Below are positions 7,371 through 7,772 of a DNA stretch of 7,772 bases, one piece after another. The position numbers and the translations under genes were made by a program. Positions within the stretch are counted from its first letter, which is position 1. Each line of letters begins with the position of its first letter. The stretch comes from Acidithiobacillus montserratensis (GTDB lineage Bacteria; Pseudomonadota; Gammaproteobacteria; Acidithiobacillales; Acidithiobacillaceae), in NCBI RefSeq assembly GCF_018853465.1, contig NZ_JABBOU010000132.1:1-7772 (forward strand). The letters are read 5' to 3'. The notes under the pieces were generated by a model. The model saw nothing but the letters and a program-made list of their open reading frames with translations, did not search any database and was not told the DNA's origin.

Positions 7371-7515
7371 ACGACGCGGCGCTAAGCCGCAACGGACTCC
7401 GGTCCGAATGTTCTTTCACAGCCGAGTGGAGATGTGTGGGGTTTAGGCTCTAGGTATTGATAGTGCGTTTAAGGACGGGCTATTGGTACTGGAAGTTGAA
7501 CAAATTGTATGGATT
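7369..7515 (+). other. rRNA leader with antitermination signals
   Basis: This is the ~147-nt transcribed leader before 16S rRNA. It opens with two hairpins: GCGGC/GCCGC (7376-7390, loop GCTAA) and CGGAC/GTCCG (7393-7406, loop TCCG). The second sits just before a boxA-like element, so it takes the boxB position of E. coli rRNA leaders. A TGTGTGGGG stretch at 7433-7441 could be the boxC equivalent. The remainder (about 7442-7515) has no gene and should form the left half of the RNase III processing stem, whose partner lies beyond 16S outside the window. Confidence 0.75.
7409..7420 (+). promoter_or_regulatory. boxA antitermination element
   Basis: TGTTCTTTCACA differs from the E. coli rRNA boxA TGCTCTTTAACA at two positions. 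In RNA it would bind NusB/NusE and let polymerase resist Rho through the untranslated operon. Confidence 0.8.
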
Positions 7516-7772
7516 GAACTTAAGAGTTTGATCCTGGCTCAGATTGAACGCTGGCGGCATGCCTAACACATGCAAGTCGAACGGTAACAGGTCTTCGGAT
7601 GCTGACGAGTGGCGGACGGGTGAGTAACGCGTAGGAATCTGTCTTTGAGTGGGGGGCAACCCAGGGAAACTTGGGCTAATACCGCATAAGCCCTGAGGGG
7701 GAAAGCGGGGGATCTTCGGACCTCGCGCTGGAAGAGGAGCCTACGTCTGATTAGCTAGTTGGTAGGGTAAAG
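7516..7772 (+). rRNA. rrs: 16S ribosomal RNA, 5' part
   Basis: The universal AGAGTTTGATCCTGGCTCAG starts at 7523, which is E. coli position 8, so the mature 5' end is near 7516. Conserved blocks follow in order: ATTGAACGCTGGCGGCATGC, CACATGCAAGTCGAACGG, GACGAGTGGCGGACGGGTGA and GATTAGCTAGTTGG. About 257 nt are present; the gene continues beyond the window. The variable parts resemble Acidithiobacillus 16S as I remember it. Confidence 0.98.

Noticed and set aside
7457..7489. Second rRNA promoter with TTGATA in the leader
   Set aside because: No acceptable -10 hexamer 16-18 bp downstream.

Overview
The window looks like chromosomal DNA from an Acidithiobacillus-type bacterium. The 16S rRNA start at the right end (from about 7516) reads like that genus. 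So does the pairing of a TyrZ-like tyrosyl-tRNA synthetase immediately upstream of an rRNA operon, an arrangement I recall being described for A. ferrooxidans. The assignment is from memory of the sequence type, not from a search. Nothing indicates a plasmid, phage or insertion sequence.

Left block, 1-3584, + strand. Four closely spaced genes of unknown function look like one operon coding for an envelope assembly: (i) the 3' part of a gene with a perfect hexanucleotide repeat coding for (Pro-Glu)n, a zinc ribbon, one membrane segment and a low-complexity Ala/Ser/Lys/Pro tail; (ii) a lipoprotein with four mature-part cysteines besides the lipidated one; (iii) a protein with two membrane segments and a C-terminal zinc ribbon; (iv) a polytopic membrane protein with a charged linker and a C-terminal zinc ribbon. 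Three of the four carry the same double-CxxC ribbon, predicted on the cytoplasmic side. This is the least explained part of the window.

Middle block, 3638-5877, - strand, convergent with the left block. In transcription order: a secreted protein with two PsiF repeats; a 39-codon single-span membrane protein, previously easy to miss; panD (aspartate 1-decarboxylase, beta-alanine for pantothenate and CoA); and an MFS transporter. The small gene ends in an ATGA overlap with the panD start, so the two are probably translationally coupled. A GC-rich hairpin without a U-tract lies between the psiF-like gene and the small gene.

Right block, 6051-7772, + strand, divergent from the psiF-like gene. 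It holds a TyrZ-type tyrosyl-tRNA synthetase gene with no clear terminator after it, then a near-consensus rRNA promoter (TTGACA, 16 bp, TATAAT, GC-rich discriminator, AT-rich upstream tract). A leader with two hairpins and a boxA antitermination element follows, then the first ~257 nt of 16S rRNA, which runs off the window. The synthetase and rRNA genes could be partly co-transcribed, linking translation-factor and ribosome supply.
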